A stretch of 64,000 bases of DNA from Saprospiraceae bacterium (GCA_016708265.1 JADJGA010000004.1:248001-312000); one strand, 5' to 3'; positions 1 through 8,240 are shown, counted from the stretch's first letter. The notes: generated from the letters alone by a model not told the origin. A program made the numbers and translations.

Positions 1-1606
1 CATTTTCATTTTTTGGTATCTCTTTCTTTTTAAAATTGAATTTTGGTATTTGAACTGATCTTTTTTCTGAATCTATTTTTACACTGTTTATTTGTTCTAT
101 AAGTTTTCTAGTTTGAATTTTAATCTGTTCAGAACATTCAGAGTTTAAAATTATCATACATTTTTCTTTTGCATTATTATAATTCATACTTTTAAAATCT
201 TTACTTGCTTGTAAAATCCTTATAGTTTGAATAATGTCTAATGAATCCTTCCAAACTTCATAGTTTCCATATTTTTTCGATATTTTTAATAGGTTTAAGG
301 CCTCTCTCAAATCGTTTTCATTGTTATTATTTGTCAAGTTTTCAATTTTGAATCTAACTTTTTTTAATAAAATGCTTTGTTGTTCCAAAATATCTTTATT
401 TTCCAATTTCAATTTCTCCAACTGGTTCCATGCTTCTCCAAAATTGTTTACTGAGACATACTTATCAAAATTCTCATAATAATGTATACACTTTGGGCAA
501 TCTTCTTCTTCTTTATAAAAGAAATTAATGGGGCGAAATAATTGAAAAAGAGTTACTAATAATAAAATTACTATTATTAAAAAAGAACCTAAGACAAGGT
601 TTTTATTAATTTTGAGTTTTTCTAAAAAAAATTTTAGTTTTTTATTCTCTTGATCATTTGATGTTTTTTTTAAAATTGTTGCTTTCTCACTAATTCCTAT
701 ATTCTCTATTTCTTTTAATTTTTCTTCTTTTTTACTAGAAGATTCTGTTTCAATTATTTTCTTTAGATCATTTATAAGTCTTAAATTAGAATTATAATAC
801 TCTAAATTTTCTTGCAAATCTGGTTGTTTTTTTATGTATTTCTGAATTAATCCAACATCCTTTACTATTGATTCTGACAATTCATTTATTTCGGAAATTA
901 ATTGTCTTTTATCCTCTAATCCTATTTTACTTTGAAAAGAAAAAATTGAATTACTATTGTCAAAAGCATTCATCCTGTATTTCATTTTCCCTTCCTCACT
1001 AATTTCATCATATTTTTCATTTGGATAATCCGGGGATATAGAAACCCACCTGTATTCTTTCAATGCATTTAATAGCTTTGCTTTACTTAATTTGTTGTTT
1101 AATTTTAAAATTAAAAAAGAATCTCCACTTTTAAAAGAAGAATTTAGCGGACTGAAATCATTTACAAAATACTTTTCAATATTCTTTAATAAGATATTTT
1201 TTATATTGTTTACTTCAATTTCATTTTCCCCAAATTCATGAACCAAAAATTTTCCCTGTCCAAAAAGGTTTTCACTTATTTCCTCAATAAATATTCTTTT
1301 ATTTATTATTATTTCATTATAAACTTTATCGAAAAGTCTGTAAATTTTATGAATATCATGACAATATACACCATCAAAAACCAAAGCCATTCCAAAAAAA
1401 GCACCTGATCGTTCTGAACATGAAAAAAGGTTGTATTTCAAATAAGTATATGAAACTTGATTATAATGAGCACGATGTACCGTTAACTTCGTATTCTCTT
1501 TGCTTGCATCATAAAATAATTGAAAATAGCTAATCTCGTCAACATTACCTTGATACAAATTAAAACCGTCAGGCACCCCAAAAATATAAAATCTTGGTAA
1601 AGTCAT
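1..1606 (-). CDS. Unknown coiled-coil protein with central TM helix, C-terminus beyond window edge
   Basis: The minus strand is open for 535 codons from ATG at 1606 to the window edge, so the gene is partial at its 3' end. The product begins MTLPRFYIFGVPDGFNLYQG and has a globular N-terminal part of about 200 residues with the stretch SERSGAFFGMALVFDG. A Lys/Glu-rich, probably coiled-coil region follows, then one hydrophobic helix at about residues 334-356 (SFLIIVILLLVTLFQLF), then another charged helical region. I do not recognise the family. The gene starts 9 bp after the GTPase stop, so it is surely co-transcribed. It is the third component of the operon; a membrane-anchored regulator or effector of the GTPase is an inference. 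AT content is visibly higher than in the housekeeping part of the window. Confidence 0.8.
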   Translation of the reverse strand, partial: MTLPRFYIFGVPDGFNLYQGNVDEISYFQLFYDASKENTKLTVHRAHYNQVSYTYLKYNLFSCSERSGAFFGMALVFDGVYCHDIHKIYRLFDKVYNEIIINKRIFIEEISENLFGQGKFLVHEFGENEIEVNNIKNILLKNIEKYFVNDFSPLNSSFKSGDSFLILKLNNKLSKAKLLNALKEYRWVSISPDYPNEKYDEISEEGKMKYRMNAFDNSNSIFSFQSKIGLEDKRQLISEINELSESIVKDVGLIQKYIKKQPDLQENLEYYNSNLRLINDLKKIIETESSSKKEEKLKEIENIGISEKATILKKTSNDQENKKLKFFLEKLKINKNLVLGSFLIIVILLLVTLFQLFRPINFFYKEEEDCPKCIHYYENFDKYVSVNNFGEAWNQLEKLKLENKDILEQQSILLKKVRFKIENLTNNNNENDLREALNLLKISKKYGNYEVWKDSLDIIQTIRILQASKDFKSMNYNNAKEKCMIILNSECSEQIKIQTRKLIEQINSVKIDSEKRSVQIPKFNFKKKEIPKNEN

Positions 1607-1615
1607 ATTAGAAAA

Positions 1616-2563
1616 TTAGAACCAACTTCCATTAATTGTTTTCAATATTGCATTCCATAAAGCAGTAGGATATTTATCATTTCCTTGATTATAAGTGAAT
1701 CCAGTTCGTCCTTCTTCGAGTTTATTAAATTTTCCCGCAGAGAATACAACAAAATTAAAGTTATATTTCTTAAACCAATTTAAAATAGGTGTTTTATTTA
1801 TATACTTATCGAATATTCCTTCATATTGATTTTTTATGTCAACAAAAAATTGTTTGATATTTGGGTTTCCTTGGGACATAAGTGCTGTGTGCAAGTCTGC
1901 TTTATGACAGGTAAATATTATTCTGTCTTTTGTATTAATAAGGTGTTCCATTTCAATTATTTTATTTGCATAATTATTTCTCACTTCTACATCTTTCCAT
2001 CCTTTTTCAACAATAAAAACCCAAGTTTTTTGGTTATCAATATTGAGAATTTCATTTATATATCTAGGAAATGGCATATTAGGCTTACTTTCATCAAAAT
2101 AATGCTCACCAGGTGCTTCTAAAATTTGACAAACAGGTTCACCAAATCTATTCATTACTTTAACCAACATAAAATTAATTACAGGTGTTCCATTTTCTGA
2201 AATATCATTGCTATTAACATTTTTATTAAACTCATCACACATTTTTTGGTAATGCTTTGATTTACTTGGTCTAAAAATACGATCAGGTTCAACTTGATAT
2301 CCATGCTTCCGAAGATACCGTGTTAAACGTATCAAAGTCATAGTCTTTCCTGAAGTTCTAGCACCAAATAAAATTATTACTGGTGAAGGATCAGCTATCA
2401 CCACCTCTATAGAATTTGGAAACTCTAAGCTTTCCTCCTCAGAAGATGTTTTTTCTTTTGGTTGGTCAATATTTCCTAGTAGTACTTCATCTTTATTATC
2501 AACTTCAACTGATTGACCTTTGTCATCATTTAGTGTCAAATCAAATTCATCTATTTTATTCAT
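1616..2563 (-). CDS. P-loop GTPase (TRAFAC-like), middle gene of tripartite operon
   Basis: The 315-residue product has an acidic, low-complexity N-terminus (1-50) and then a GTPase-like domain. Visible motifs: G1 GARTSGKT (about residues 67-74), a G3-like LEAPGEHYF where the usual DxxG is replaced by EAPGE, a G4-like TCHKAD (variant of N/TKxD), and a G5-like FSAGK. This order fits a TRAFAC-class GTPase with divergent switch II. No TM helix is seen, so it should be cytosolic and could dock on its membrane partners. The gene lies 22 bp after the membrane protein and 9 bp before the third gene. Such GTPases occur in predicted biological conflict systems, but the exact family is not identified here; nucleotide choice (GTP rather than ATP) is inferred from the HKAD motif. 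Confidence 0.8.
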   Translation of the reverse strand: MNKIDEFDLTLNDDKGQSVEVDNKDEVLLGNIDQPKEKTSSEEESLEFPNSIEVVIADPSPVIILFGARTSGKTMTLIRLTRYLRKHGYQVEPDRIFRPSKSKHYQKMCDEFNKNVNSNDISENGTPVINFMLVKVMNRFGEPVCQILEAPGEHYFDESKPNMPFPRYINEILNIDNQKTWVFIVEKGWKDVEVRNNYANKIIEMEHLINTKDRIIFTCHKADLHTALMSQGNPNIKQFFVDIKNQYEGIFDKYINKTPILNWFKKYNFNFVVFSAGKFNKLEEGRTGFTYNQGNDKYPTALWNAILKTINGSWF

Positions 2564-2585
2564 CGTTCAAAAATTTAGTTATTTA

Positions 2586-3662
2586 TCAAAATTCATCTTT
2601 TTTAAAAGCAATTCCAAAGAAAATAAAACCAGCAATATCAACTAAAGCTGCAATTAAAATCCAAAATATAAAACCACGACCTGTGTATTTTCCATTAAAA
2701 AAATCTTTCCATACTTCGATAACACTATGCATTTTTTCAGTTCTAGATACACCCGAAAAGGCTTTTTTGTCTTCTTTCGCAAGTTTCAATTTATCTGAAT
2801 GAGTTTTATCAAATTCATTAATGAGAACATCACTGTAATTATCAATAATTTTATAAGATTGAGATAAAACAATACCAGTTTTTTCTGAAGGCTCACCATT
2901 TTTATTTGGCATTGCTTGAAGTTTATTCTGGACAGATTGAATTTCAGCTATAAGCTTTTTTATCTGAGGTTTGTCTAAGGCATTATTCACATTGGTAATG
3001 CGTTGATTATAAACATTTTCTATTTTCGATTCAACCATTTTATCAATTTGATTGCCCATAGCCACTATCAACTCTTGCCTCCCACTATGAGTATTTGCAC
3101 GAAGCCTTAACCTTTGAATTTTTCCTAATTCAGCTTCAATTTCAATGATCACTGCTTCTGCTTTATCTGCCCACCCAAGATTTCCTGGATTGTTAATTTC
3201 AGCTGCAAATTTTGAAAACATAGCATTTATTTTATGTCTGAAATCTGCCTTCTCCTGATCAATTATTTTCTTTGCATCCCCTTCATTTTCTAAATTCTGT
3301 AGTTTCGATTTGGTTTCGGTTAAATCCCGAACTAAAACATCATTGATTACAGATTTATAGAAAAATGTATGCGTATTTGTAGGTAAACTAAATAATATCC
3401 AAAATACTACTAACATTATTGTCCCACCTATAAGTTGCCACCCCCTATAATCAACTCTAATATTTTGATTGAAACTTGTTACAATTAACTTGGATCCAAT
3501 CGAAGCAAGTACAAAAAATCCAATAGTTGCAATCCAGAAAATTGGGATTGGCCAAGTAGGAAGTAACATATGTAGAGATTCTACTGTAGCCCAACAACTT
3601 ATAAACATGAATGCAATAAAGGCTAACATTGAGAATACTTTTAAAAATTTACTCTGATCCAT
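2586..3662 (-). CDS. Four-TM membrane protein with long helical loop, first gene of GTPase operon
   Basis: The 358-residue product has three hydrophobic helices near the N-terminus (about 9-30, 38-60 and 77-96), a long charged helical region of about 220 residues rich in Lys, Glu and Gln (100-325), and a last TM helix (about 330-352) before a short KKDEF tail. With four helices both termini lie on the same side, and the large loop between TM3 and TM4 faces the opposite side; the charge pattern suggests a periplasmic coiled-coil sensor, but topology is not certain. The family is not recognised. It is the promoter-proximal gene of the operon with the GTPase, which suggests a receptor or pore whose state is coupled to the GTPase (inference). 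Confidence 0.75.
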   Translation of the reverse strand: MDQSKFLKVFSMLAFIAFMFISCWATVESLHMLLPTWPIPIFWIATIGFFVLASIGSKLIVTSFNQNIRVDYRGWQLIGGTIMLVVFWILFSLPTNTHTFFYKSVINDVLVRDLTETKSKLQNLENEGDAKKIIDQEKADFRHKINAMFSKFAAEINNPGNLGWADKAEAVIIEIEAELGKIQRLRLRANTHSGRQELIVAMGNQIDKMVESKIENVYNQRITNVNNALDKPQIKKLIAEIQSVQNKLQAMPNKNGEPSEKTGIVLSQSYKIIDNYSDVLINEFDKTHSDKLKLAKEDKKAFSGVSRTEKMHSVIEVWKDFFNGKYTGRGFIFWILIAALVDIAGFIFFGIAFKKDEF

Positions 3663-4311
3663 TATATTTAGTTTAATAATACATTAAGAAAATCTATCTG
3701 ATTAATCATTCTTATATATAAATTATATATTGAATAAGACATATTTATTTAACATTTAAAAATCTAAAAAAATTCCTTTAAAAACACTACCCATAATATA
3801 TCCTAATAAATTATTGACCAAGTAGTATTATTTCTCACTGATTATCAACACTTTAATACTTTATTAATAATCGTTCTAAACTTTTCCAAACAAAAAAGTA
3901 GTTTATTATTTTAATAAATTAATATAACTTTATTTTTTAAATTATACTTAATACCCTAAAAAAACTGATACGTTTATTACTTCATTTAATTAAAAAACAA
4001 CTTACATAGTTTTGTAATATCAAACATTTGATTGAAAACACCAAAATAAACTACCTCATTTCCTCTCTGAAATTAATAATTGCTTGTTTTGTAAATAGAT
4101 AAGAAAATAAAATTTTCACTTTTTGAATCCAAATTGAAAGATAATACTGAATATTTGTTTTTGATTTCATTTTTAAAATCGCTGTCTTTAGGATTGGTTA
4201 TCAGCAAATTAGCAGTAAAAAGAAATAAAATATATTATATAATTCCCAAAGATTTTGTTTTTTTCTTCCATACCAAAATGTTACATTTTAAAATCTCTAA
4301 TTATCTTTTTT
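3663..4311. other. Gene-free, extremely AT-rich spacer
   Basis: About 650 bp with long A/T runs and no convincing open frame on either strand; a short frame near 4134-4325 has no protein-like features. It must contain the promoter of the minus-strand GTPase operon, but no clear TAnnTTTG box stands out among the A/T runs. Confidence 0.6.
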
Positions 4312-5148
4312 TTATTTTAAAGTAAAGCGAAATTCAATGGGCAAATGATCTGAATATGAATTTCTTTTCCATATTACATCTTCACACTTACCATCTTTGA
4401 TAAAATCTATTACTTTAACAGATTTCATTTTAAAATTTTTTAACTTAAAAATTATATTATCTTCTCCCCTGCTAAGATAATTTCCATTTTCACAATTTCT
4501 CTTTAAGGTAGTTTTTTGTCCTTTAATACAATAATTATATCCTTTATTTTTTATATCATAGAATGCTTTATCCTTTATATTTAAATTCATATCTCCAGCC
4601 CATATTAAATTTTCAAAATCTTTAGAAATTATCCATTTACTTATAGCTTTGATCTCAGCTCGCTCAGGATAATTTTTTGTATGTGTAGTCGCATGATAAT
4701 TCAAAAACATTAATTTCCTTTTTTTAACCTCCAGTTGCAAATAGTGTGGCTCTCGTTCGACTATTGTTTCCAATTCTTTAATCAATGATACGTTTCTTTG
4801 ACATAATTTAATTTTTTTGGTTTTCCAAATCAAAGCATATCTTTCACTTTTGAAAGATGAAGTACTTTTCGTAGGATTACTGACAATATAGTCCCATTTT
4901 GCACCCATTCGATTCAATTGGTCAACCAATCTTGCTACTGCTTGAGCTCCTCCGGAGTCCTTTGCTACTACTTCCTGAATCGCAACAATATCAGCATGTT
5001 TTACTAATTTTGCTATTCTAAAGATTTCGTCATTATCTCTGGATTTTCCAAAATCTTTAATGTTCCATGAAATAAGTATGAATTCATTTTGAACTTTTCC
5101 AAAACTTAAAGCAAAAATAAACCCAATTTTTAATAAATTAATGAACAT
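4312..5148 (-). CDS. Secreted endonuclease/exonuclease/phosphatase (DNase I-fold) protein
   Basis: The 278-residue product begins with a signal peptide-like segment (MFINLLKIGFIFALSFG) and continues with the EEP fold. Motifs in order: SWNIKDFG, DIVAIQEV (catalytic Glu), YALIWK, LNYHATTH, IWAGDMNLN (catalytic Asp/Asn) and YSDHLPIEF (catalytic Asp-His). All metal-binding and catalytic positions of the DNase I-like superfamily appear intact, so it is predicted to be an active exported nuclease or phosphodiesterase. Length is normal for the family. It is transcribed alone in the same direction as the GTPase operon, 650 bp upstream of it, in the same AT-rich island. Substrate (DNA, RNA or phosphoester) cannot be decided. 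Confidence 0.85.
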   Translation of the reverse strand: MFINLLKIGFIFALSFGKVQNEFILISWNIKDFGKSRDNDEIFRIAKLVKHADIVAIQEVVAKDSGGAQAVARLVDQLNRMGAKWDYIVSNPTKSTSSFKSERYALIWKTKKIKLCQRNVSLIKELETIVEREPHYLQLEVKKRKLMFLNYHATTHTKNYPERAEIKAISKWIISKDFENLIWAGDMNLNIKDKAFYDIKNKGYNYCIKGQKTTLKRNCENGNYLSRGEDNIIFKLKNFKMKSVKVIDFIKDGKCEDVIWKRNSYSDHLPIEFRFTLK

Positions 5149-5255
5149 TTTAAAGAATACCTTAGAACAATTTCGTCCAATCGCAAACTTAATTATTTAT
5201 AGATTTACAAAAAAATTTTTCGTTAAAAACTGATGCAATTTATTTATAGACTAAT

Positions 5256-5502
5256 TTAATTTAAAAAATTGGGAATTATAACTGTCTTCCCCTTTATCAG
5301 ATCCGTTTCCCTATATTTGTATTTTAATTCATAAATGAATTGAAGTAGGAGAATTAACACATTTTTCACTTAATGGCTTTCCATCAACCTTTTTATTGGC
5401 AAGTTTGTGAAAGAGTTCAAATTTGAATTCTGCTTCGTTATGATATTCCCACTGACCGATAGCATAGGCTTCATAAGTAGCTTCATTTATTAATTCAGTC
5501 AT
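5256..5502 (-). pseudogene. Short decayed coding remnant
   Basis: From ATG at 5502 the minus strand encodes about 57 residues with a protein-like stretch (EWEYHNEAEF-type segment, read here as GQWEYHNEAEFKFELFHKL) and stops at 5329. A different frame then continues with IYELKYKYRETDLIKGK to about 5256. The two frames together look like one damaged gene. The family is not recognised and the reading is tentative. Confidence 0.25.
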
Positions 5503-5766
5503 AGATTGTTGGTTCACAGTGTATTTTTGCAAATGATATGAGTTTATTCTAATTGAGATGGATAGGAATCCAATGAAAAAATTGGCAGTAACAAAATTAG
5601 TGATCTGATTTTTAATTAACAAATTTAATTATACTAATTATTTTATTATTTCATTTTCCTCAATATGTGATTGATTGACAGTTGGTTCAAAATCTATCAA
5701 TTCAAATAATTAAAAAAATTCTTTTAATTCTTTTCAAATAATTTTTTCATATATAAAAAATAGTTA

Positions 5767-5774
5767 TATCTTTG
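5767..5774 (+). promoter_or_regulatory. Bacteroidota minus-7 box upstream of 21-bp array
   Basis: TATCTTTG matches the Bacteroidota consensus TAnnTTTG. No convincing TTG is seen 19-21 bp upstream. Transcription would start near 5780 and run through a CTGATT/AATCAG hairpin (5809-5824) towards the array. Confidence 0.5.
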
Positions 5775-5779
5775 CATCA

Positions 5780-6420
5780 ACAAAACAAATAACAAATATT
5801 GAGCAAGACTGATTGATGAATCAGGTATTTTATTAATTTGTTAAATTTGTTTGTTTTGATTTTATTATATTTATTTATTTCATTTATTTATCTCTCTGGT
5901 GATTCCTTAATTCATTTAGGAGAGAATTTATATTTATTTAATTTTATTTTATTAGGGGTAAATCCCTTTTGCTTTTTTGACTGTCCCTCCACGCTTTTTA
6001 AGATATATTACATACTGATTGATATATTAACTATGGTGCTAAGGCACGTAAATAATTGCATTATGCTTATGCTTATAGTTACAGAACATATTGTTCAGGT
6101 ACTAAAAACAGCAATGTCTGCTGATAAAACTGCTATGTCTGCCGGTAAGTATAGCTTGTCGGTTGGGAAAACAGGCATGTCAGTTCTGTGTGATAGCTAT
6201 TTCGTTGGGTGGATTGCAATGCCGGTTGCATATTTTGGCTTGCCTTTTACATATTATCGGGCTTCAGACATGAGGATGGGTAAAGCCGTGCACTTATGTT
6301 ATCGTTCAGCTCTGTGTGCTTCTCATTCAGATACGAAAACAGGCAATCCGGTTGTGTGTGATGCCTTGCCGGATTTATCATTTACTGGTCTTATTCTAAA
6401 TTATCCAAATCAGGAATTTA
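5780..6420 (+). ncRNA. Candidate array-containing transcript
   Basis: The stretch lies between the 5767 promoter and the second promoter at 6535. It starts with a 6-bp hairpin (5809-5824), passes through a T-rich region, and contains the 21-bp repeat array (6111-6383). A frame from 5838 to 6596 is open across the region and the unit is 7 codons, so a 252-residue translation is possible. However, its N- and C-terminal parts are low-complexity hydrophobic reads of AT-rich DNA and the substitutions between units do not favour synonymous sites. I therefore prefer a non-coding or DNA-level role, without certainty. Confidence 0.3.
6111..6383 (+). repeat. Degenerate 21-bp tandem array, 13 units
   Basis: Thirteen head-to-tail 21-nt units can be laid out without gaps starting at 6111, 6132, 6153, 6174, 6195, 6216, 6237, 6258, 6279, 6300, 6321, 6342 and 6363. 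Each has a semi-conserved 12-nt half close to GGCATGCCGGTT and a 9-nt half that differs strongly between units. Units 1-7, 12 and 13 keep the core well; units 8-11 are eroded. Units 3-4 and 11-12 share a longer stretch (AAAACAGGC ... TGTGTGAT), which suggests past duplication inside the array. It does not resemble CRISPR, REP or known integron repeats. Confidence 0.75.
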
Positions 6421-6534
6421 AAAAATATCTTGGTGAAAGCAACAATGGGCTAATTAATATCAACCGCGACTACAACAAAACCGCAGGTATTCTACACTTA
6501 AAATTAACTAATGAAATTAAATTATTTTATATAT

Positions 6535-6542
6535 TAACTTTG
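6535..6542 (+). promoter_or_regulatory. Minus-7 box for the duplicated helical protein gene
   Basis: TAACTTTG fits TAnnTTTG. A start near 6548 would give a leader of about 235 nt before the ATG at 6785, holding the 6621-6653 hairpin. Confidence 0.4.
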
Positions 6543-6620
6543 CAAATATTAATGAATAAACAATATTTTTTAACCTTTAAAACATTGGCAATATGAACTT
6601 AAAATTCAGTTTGAGTCCAA

Positions 6621-6653
6621 TGCATCCATATCATCCCCCGTGATGAAGATGCA
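6621..6653 (+). promoter_or_regulatory. Two-part hairpin in leader
   Basis: TGCATC (6621-6626) pairs with GATGCA (6648-6653) and TCATC (6631-6635) with GATGA (6642-6646), leaving a small asymmetric internal loop and a CCCCGT apical loop. It lies in the long untranslated leader between the array and the coding gene. No T-run follows, so it is not a terminator; it could be a regulatory or protein-binding structure. Confidence 0.45.
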
Positions 6654-6784
6654 CAGAACAAGTGAATTGAGGTTGATTAAAGTAAATAATTTTTATCAGG
6701 TTGATAATTCAGATTTACATATTTAAGCATCCTCAGGAAAATATTTTTATAATCTCTAAAATCTTTTAACATGTCAAAATAAGC

Positions 6785-7480
6785 ATGACATTTGCCGAAA
6801 AACTTCGTCGTTCTCAGGATTTATACAAATTGCTGGAAGGATTTGAAGCCTACACCCCTCCGCGGGAGGAAGAAAGCCTGACAGGCTTTAAGCTATTTAT
6901 CGATCTATTATCACAATCCAATCAGAATGTAATTTCTCATCAGCAGGATTACAGAAATTGGGTGAATAAGAGAAAAGAAACATTTTTGCATGGAGATAAA
7001 TCCATCAGACAAATGATCCATTCTCTGAGATCTGTGATAATATCACAATACGGGGCCAATTCGAAAGAAAAGGCACAGATCGATACAATAGTCAATGCAA
7101 TACGATACACGAAGGTATCACTGACTTCTCAGGAAAATCAAACTCCTGATCAGGTGAAATCATATACCCTGGGTAATCAATCGTATGGCACCTACACAAA
7201 GAGTTTTCATGATATTGTGACTTTCATAAGCGGATTGGATAAATATCAACCCGGCAATGATGAGTTTAAGCTTGAAAACCTCAATACCATTCTTACAAAT
7301 CTCAATCTATTGAATGATACTGTCGTTCAGAAATATTCTGATATGCAGAATTCCAAAAGGGAGAGAAAGAATCTTTATGTAGAATTAAAGGATAGGGTGA
7401 AAAGGATTAAATCCTATGTTCGCTCAAAATATGGAACGAACTCTCCCGAATACGGGAAAATTCGTTCCTTACCTTTCTAA
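6785..7480 (+). CDS. Tandemly duplicated helical protein of unknown function
   Basis: The 231-residue product is soluble, charged and predicted helical, with no signal peptide and no catalytic motif I can recognise. It is built from two related halves offset by about 127-131 residues. GFEAYTP (19-25) matches GLDKYQP (150-156); the end of half A, SQYGANSKEKAQI (87-99), matches SKYGTNSPEYGKI (214-226). Between these, each half has helical segments rich in Asn, Leu, Lys and Arg. The many basic residues before each YGxNS motif (RQMIHSLRSV, DRVKRIKSYVR) would suit nucleic acid binding, but that is inference. The gene follows the 21-bp array and its own promoter and ends at a strong terminator, so array plus gene look like one self-contained locus. 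Confidence 0.75.
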   Translation: MTFAEKLRRSQDLYKLLEGFEAYTPPREEESLTGFKLFIDLLSQSNQNVISHQQDYRNWVNKRKETFLHGDKSIRQMIHSLRSVIISQYGANSKEKAQIDTIVNAIRYTKVSLTSQENQTPDQVKSYTLGNQSYGTYTKSFHDIVTFISGLDKYQPGNDEFKLENLNTILTNLNLLNDTVVQKYSDMQNSKRERKNLYVELKDRVKRIKSYVRSKYGTNSPEYGKIRSLPF

Positions 7481-7500
7481 TTTGTCATAAATGACGCCTC

Positions 7501-7543
7501 GAATGTTCGGCAAACACTTGCTCTGTTTGCCGGGCATTCTTTT
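7501..7543 (+). terminator. Strong rho-independent terminator
   Basis: GAATGTTCGGCAAACA (7501-7516) pairs with TGTTTGCCGGGCATTC (7524-7539), nearly perfect over 16 bp with a 7-nt loop, followed by TTTT. It closes the array/duplicated-protein locus 20 bp after the stop codon. Confidence 0.85.
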
Positions 7544-7771
7544 AAAAAAATATTATATCTTACAATGTTTTCGGGAATGAGCCGTCAAAGTTATACCTTC
7601 TCATCTTAATTCACAACAATATCTCCACTTTTTTTCAATATCATCCTGATATTCCTTCATTTTTATATCATATCTTCCTGGCATCAAACATTCAGCACCG
7701 CATCTCAATTGTAAATTGGTAATTCGTAATTTACCCCTTGTAGCCAGTTCCAGCTTAACAGGATGACCCTC

Positions 7772-8239
7772 CTACCCTTTTATCTTTTCCGTTTTCTCTT
7801 TGCATACCAACTTTATTCCCGATATAACCATTTCCTTATCAACAGCTTTACACATATCGTAGATTGTCAGCAAAGCTATGCTTACTGATGTGAGAGCTTC
7901 CATTTCTACCCCAGTCTGACCGATGCATTTTGTGGTTGCTGTGACTTTAACACCTTTATCTGTAGTTTCAGCAAAAACTTCAACTTTGCTCAGGTTTAGC
8001 TGGTGACATAATGGGATCAGTTCCGATGTTTTCTTTGCTGCTGTAATACCGGCAAATTCAGCAATAGATAGCACATCTCCTTTTTTAATTATATTTTCCC
8101 TGATCATCCTGACAGTATCTGACTGCAATAAAATGTACCCTTCAGCTACAGCCTTTCGCTCACTGTCGGGCTTTCCTCCAACATCAACCATGTTTGCCCT
8201 GCCTGATTTGTCAATATGTGAAAATTCTTTGTTTTCCAT
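7772..8239 (-). CDS. moaC: Cyclic pyranopterin monophosphate synthase
   Basis: MoaC turns the MoaA product into cyclic pyranopterin monophosphate, the second step of molybdenum cofactor synthesis. The 155-residue protein shows the family signatures MVDVGGKPDSERKAVAEG, LIPLCHQLNLSKV, TGVEMEALTSVSIALLTIYDMCKA and a Lys-rich end. The start at 8239 (MENKEFSHID) is preferred over an upstream in-frame ATG at 8269 because it has a clear GGAGG 6 nt upstream. That Shine-Dalgarno sequence is shared with the moaA stop region, so the genes are translationally coupled in the order moeA-moaA-moaC. Confidence 0.95.
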   Translation of the reverse strand: MENKEFSHIDKSGRANMVDVGGKPDSERKAVAEGYILLQSDTVRMIRENIIKKGDVLSIAEFAGITAAKKTSELIPLCHQLNLSKVEVFAETTDKGVKVTATTKCIGQTGVEMEALTSVSIALLTIYDMCKAVDKEMVISGIKLVCKEKTEKIKG

Positions 8240-8240
8240 T

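Noticed and set aside
4134..4325. Small plus-strand protein gene
   Set aside because: Low complexity, no start context and overlap with the end of the nuclease gene on the other strand.
6111..6383. CRISPR array
   Set aside because: Unit length is 21 bp with no constant 24-37 bp repeat and no spacer-like unique segments of 30 bp, and no cas gene is nearby.
5838..6596. Ordinary 252-residue membrane protein
   Set aside because: The frame is open, but its ends are low-complexity AT-rich translation and the middle is the 21-bp repeat; promoter motifs fall inside it. Coding is not excluded, but it was not called as a CDS.
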